Shown here in pieces: positions 8,619 to 11,923 of a stretch of 11,923 nucleotides of DNA. Where the stretch lies: the NCBI GenBank assembly GCA_900618425.1, contig UZAN01044584.1, positions 12,220 through 24,142 of the forward strand, given 5' to 3'. This DNA is from Echinostoma caproni. Lineage: Eukaryota > Platyhelminthes > Trematoda > Plagiorchiida > Echinostomatidae. Position 1 is the stretch's first letter; each line of letters starts with the position of its first letter. The notes beneath the pieces are model-generated. The model had not been told where the DNA came from. It ran no database searches and was given only the letters and a program-made list of their open reading frames with translations. The position numbers were made by a program, and so were the translations under genes.

Positions 8619-9160
8619 GGTTCTCCACATTCCTCAATCACTGGACTATTAGTCTGAAAATTGCCTTGAGACATCTAAGTCTAACAGCAGGGTCCACATC
8701 GTTTTCGGTACCTCGGGCTTATCACGTGCTGAATCACAGCTTGTTCGTATGGAAACTGCAAGAATGTAGCAACTGGGCAGCCCGTCGGTGCGCATGTACC
8801 CCGTTGACCGTGCCATTTCCGGAAAATTGAATTTGCCAGTGATAACAAAACTCTAGTATTTCACCAGTGTTTCTTGTTTAACCATTAACAGTATCTCCAC
8901 CTGACATCACATTTGGGGCTCCATATGTACACACTACAAGTATTTGCCTCCGTCCTAGTTGAATATAGCATCCCGTGGCTTGAACATTTGCAGTAGCTAA
9001 CTCCAGCTGCAATTCCCTTTGGTTCGGGCTGTCCTTCGAAAGTGACAGTACCCTTTGTGCAATCAGTGTTCAGTACAAGGACAACATATATTTGATACAG
9101 TGATCACAAACATCTAATTGCTTGTCAATAATTAGTTGTACACGATTAGTGTTGAGTGTA
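8619..9160 (-). pseudogene. CR1-like LINE endonuclease domain, decayed
   Basis: In sense, EPKGIAAGVSYCKCSSH (about 9025-8975) is a worn form of the 'R..rGGGv.iY.k' endonuclease segment. ILVVCTYGAPN (about 8950-8918) equals 'iLvg.iYR.Pn'. CAPTGCPVATFLQF (about 8789-8748), followed by YEQAVIQHVISPRYRKRCGP, equals '..s....FLe...e..L.QhV..PTR.r....'. The GDFN catalytic motif is no longer readable. The C-terminal PLG.SDH motif lies beyond the solo LTR at 8204-8618. Upstream, the reading NTNRVQLIIDKQLDVC (about 9150-9105) may be the beginning of the domain, where the LTR at 9161/9269 interrupts it; whether the LINE continues beyond 9757 is not clear. It is a pseudogene by stops and shifts. Confidence 0.75.
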
Positions 9161-9168
9161 TGTAATGA

Positions 9169-9212
<44 letters not shown>

Positions 9213-9276
9213 ATAGTAGTAGTAGTAGTAGTAGTAGAAGTANTTGTACACGATTAGTGTTGAGTGTATGTAATGA

Positions 9277-9308
<32 letters not shown>

Positions 9309-9351
9309 CGCACACAATTCGGAACGCCAAACACGCAATATGAATCACAGG
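9136..9351. repeat. 108-bp direct duplication across a single N, inside a (TAG)n tract
   Basis: The segment ttgtacacgattagtgttgag through tgtaatgatag(tag)n occurs at 9136-9242 and again from 9244, separated by an N at 9243. The unit contains the LTR flank, the target base string gtgta and the LTR terminus. The units have different numbers of TAG. This may be a real tandem duplication by slippage or an assembly join of two allelic contig ends. Confidence 0.85.
9170..9241. repeat. (TAG)n microsatellite, first tract
   Basis: About 23 TAG/GTA units with minor interruptions (taa, aag). In sense of the LTR this is (CTA)n just inside its 3' end. A second, shorter tract of the same motif lies at about 9277-9308. 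Confidence 0.9.
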
Positions 9352-9756
9352 ACCCGAATCAATAAGCAGCTATCACGGACTGGATCTCAGAAGCACTGGA
9401 CCACAATGGCACGGGTTCGCAAGGTCCCACGATAACGAGGTGCGAGGAAAAGGCCACAGGAATTGTAGGAATTAGCAGTTCATTTATTGGAAGAAATGAG
9501 GGCGAGTAAATAATATGTACAAAAGAAGATTATTGGTTTTCTGGGTCTCCACCAATGGGATTGCAGTACTGCTAGCATAATTCTGCTTTCGTCTACACTG
9601 TCTTGGATTGACTGGCACCGTCCACCAATGACGTGTGTTCAGAAGCCATGCGCGTGTCGTTGACGTCAGCATTCAAATTTGATTGATCGCAAATGTCCAG
9701 AAACTGTAACGCGCCAATCCAGGGTAGGCGTTATCACGTAGGCCTGGATCACCACA
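9269..9756 (-). mobile_element. Solo LTR, copy A3, with microsatellite-expanded 3' end
   Basis: About 488 bp, plus-strand ends TGTAATGATAG...ATCACCACA. The flanks are GTGTA (9264-9268) and GTGTG (9757-9761), a 4/5 match consistent with an old 5-bp target duplication. The poly(A) signal (tttatt, 9483-9488) and taaata (from 9507) are conserved with A2. In sense U3 it has a full CRE-like octamer TGACGTCA (9661-9668), which the other copies lack. The left terminus and its flank are duplicated at 9156-9170, so the outer boundary could also be 9161. It lies in the same orientation as the LINE fragment that abuts it. Confidence 0.75.
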
Positions 9757-9761
9757 GTGTG

Positions 9762-10616
9762 GTACTGGCTTCGGATGAGAATTTACTGTGCTAAGCCGAA
9801 AATATTCAACCTCGGTTCTAGTGAATCCGCGATAGTATAGATAAGCTAAGTAGCCAACGAGGAATAATGAAACAAATGATGGTGATGACCACTGCTTTTG
9901 TAAAAAAACACTCGGATGCTCAATGACAGATTATAAACGTATGAAGAAGACCCGTGGCAAGTGGGTGAACCATGAAAGACTACAATTTGGGACAATACCC
10001 ACACGTCTTGCACTGATTGGTTTTGAAATAGCTGAATCACAAATAGAAAGAGTGACAAAACCATGAAACTAGATCCATTACTTGATCTACATATGGACAC
10101 CTTCAACCGGCCGAGAGAAGAACGTAGAGCAGCCACTTCACCGAGAAGGTCAAAGTAACCGGCGAAAATAGAGGACTCCAGTTCGGTTCCAGATGGATCC
10201 TATACTTTAAACACATACCGGAGAGCTTCGAACCAGAACAGTTGGGTTGTCGGGGAGTCAGCTTACTCCCTATCGAGTGCTTTGTTTTGGGATGGTCAAT
10301 CAGAGCAAAGATGGCGGAACTTAGATAGCTGATGCTGAGCCACAATCAATGGAGACGACTGACGGCAATCCAGACCTTCAAGCATTTTGTGTACGGTATC
10401 CCGTGTCCTTTTCCTCTTGCCTATATGTAAATATGATAAGCGTATCTTTTCATTCCAAAACTGTGCTGTACTTTACTACCGGTGGAAGCGTTGTTTGGGC
10501 AAGAAACACTAGCTGAAGAACCAGTAAGGTTTTAACGCTAATCAGAATTGATTGGGTTCTCTATTCCAAGATGATTTTTATGTCAGCCATTTTGATACAA
10601 TTACTTAATTCGCGAG
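9762..10616. other. Unassigned stretch
   Basis: No gene or known repeat is recognised. The first 100 bp could be upstream LINE sequence displaced by the LTR, but no endonuclease or gag-like motif is readable. The minus-strand ORFs at 9846-10136 and 10103-10345 (96 and 80 codons) show no domain. The part at 10100-10350 is somewhat richer in G/C. Confidence 0.3.
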
Positions 10617-10714
10617 TACATACATAAATACATACATACATACATACATACATGCATACATACATACATACATACATACATACATACATACATACATACA
10701 TACATACATACATA
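10617..10714. repeat. (CATA)n microsatellite
   Basis: About 24 tetranucleotide units with two small interruptions (taaa, tgca). The minus-strand ORF through it is only the repeat read as a poly-MYVC-like peptide. Confidence 0.95.
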
Positions 10715-11108
10715 ACATACACGCTTCAACACGGCGATTGATGTCAATCATGCTTGTAATCCTTTTTTTGAGTAGCCATATTTTTAGAACGGTATAAAGT
10801 CCGAATCTTTCCATTCCACGAGTTAAATTTCACCACGCTTGAGGTCGAATTCACTTACTTGGCAATGGTAAAGTGTGACTCCTCCTGTAGTATACATACA
10901 AATCAAAGGATAATTACACCAAAGATGTGCTATCTAAATATCCAGTTAAACAATGAATTAAACTTTCCCATTTGAATAAAGGAGAAAATGAATTCATGAC
11001 AAAGAGAATTGGGAAAAAAACTATCAATAATTTTGGTTATTCCGTATGAATTGACAAAGAATATTAGTAGAAATTAACAATGACTTGAGGATTCGATTCA
11101 TAAACTCC
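10715..11108. other. Unassigned AT-rich stretch between two complementary microsatellites
   Basis: No ORF of note, RNA gene or element was recognised in these about 390 bases. Confidence 0.4.
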
Positions 11109-11160
11109 TATGTATGTATGTATGTATGTATGTATGTATGTATGTATGTATGTATGTATG
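11109..11160. repeat. (TATG)n microsatellite
   Basis: About 13 perfect TATG units followed by catgcat. It is the reverse complement of the (CATA)n array at 10617-10714, so the two could pair in a single strand. Confidence 0.95.
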
Positions 11161-11168
11161 CATGCATA

Positions 11169-11923
11169 AGATTCTCTCGAATAAAACCGATTCCTTTGAA
11201 TCAAATGCTAACGTACTTCTGAGATTGAAATGCACACTTGACAATATAATTAGCAATGGTAACAATGGTGAAAGATGTAACAGTATTTCATCTGAATAGT
11301 AGGATCGAATTCGGACCGATTCACTAGCTAACAGAAATCATATTTTCGTCATTCCCTGGTTGATTAACACGTTCAATCCACAATACTAATGGCAACAACC
11401 TGTTACCTGCGTCTCCTCCTTCGCTACTCAGCTTCATCGCATAGGTTTTTATCTGTATTATATCATTGCTCAATCCGTCGCATCTTTTCACACACTGGTT
11501 ACATCCGTGCGATCATTTATAGTTTAGTGAATGAAACAGGTGGTGATATGAATGAGTTGCAGTTATCCAGGAGACCCTAAGTGATGATAACTCTGTACTG
11601 GGTGCTCCGTGAGGTATTAATTACAGTCGGTAAAATATTCTACCCACGGTTGTCTTAATACTGAATGTCGAATAAGAGAAAAGTTTCAATGGCACCGCGG
11701 ATGCCACTTTGTAGTATATTTCCTGTATGTGTTACCACGAAAAATTGTGTAAACGAGATAACTATCAAAAAGGTGTAAAGCAATGACATTTTTTCTACTC
11801 TTAACTGAGCTGGGCGGTGATGTAGACATTTCACATTATTATTATTACTTCTCTGTAGTCACTGGCGTCTTCCGGATTATATTTATTCCGCTCTGAACCA
11901 GCCCGGTTTGTAGAAAATAGTAC
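11169..11923. other. Unassigned stretch
   Basis: No gene, RNA or element was recognised. The ORFs of 61-63 codons at 11114-11299 and 11389-11580 have no domain, and the first is partly microsatellite. A short (ATT)n run lies at about 11835-11847. Confidence 0.35.

Noticed and set aside
9070..9348. ORFs rich in L, S or Y across 9070-9348
   Set aside because: They are translations of the TAG/TAC microsatellite and contain the unknown base.
10605..11299. ORFs with repeated MYVC-like peptide at 10605-10814 and 11114-11299
   Set aside because: They read the CATA/TATG arrays only.

Overview
This is a eukaryotic, gene-poor, repeat-built window. No reading frame looks like an intact host gene: the longest ORFs are about 60-120 codons, and where they are recognisable they are pieces of decayed retrotransposons. 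The AT-rich base composition, the dense CR1/Jockey-like LINE remains, the tRNA-derived SINE and a hammerhead ribozyme motif together suggest a flatworm, most likely a schistosome-like trematode. That assignment is inference; no sequence search was possible.

Layout. (1) About 250-2050, + strand: the reverse transcriptase (RT) of a dead non-LTR retrotransposon, split at 815-1274 by a solo LTR. (2) About 2051-4584: an AT-rich LINE tail, unassigned DNA, microsatellites and, at 4060-4132, a type I hammerhead ribozyme motif with an intact core. (3) 4585-5046: a solo LTR with a perfect 5-bp target-site duplication (TSD). (4) About 5101-5400: a tRNA-derived SINE, possibly carrying a worn hammerhead. 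(5) About 5427-9160, minus strand: a second, different CR1-like LINE that can be followed from endonuclease (EN) through linker and RT to its C-terminus and 3' UTR. It is interrupted by solo LTRs at 5938-6258 and 8204-8618, and bounded or interrupted by another at 9269-9756. (6) 9757-11923: unassigned DNA with two mutually complementary TATG/CATA microsatellites.

The main result is a family of at least five related solo LTRs (TG...CA ends; 5-6 bp TSDs, some exact and some one base off; TATA-like and AATAAA signals; often a trinucleotide microsatellite just before the 3' end). Removing the LTR at 8204-8618 brings the LINE endonuclease motif PLGTSD back next to its upstream part. Removing the one at 5938-6258 rejoins the RT C-terminus. 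These two independent checks fix the element boundaries. A single N at 9243 sits at the junction of a 108-bp direct duplication covering an LTR end and its flank, which looks like an assembly join. The elements are relics of nested transposition, not cooperating genes.
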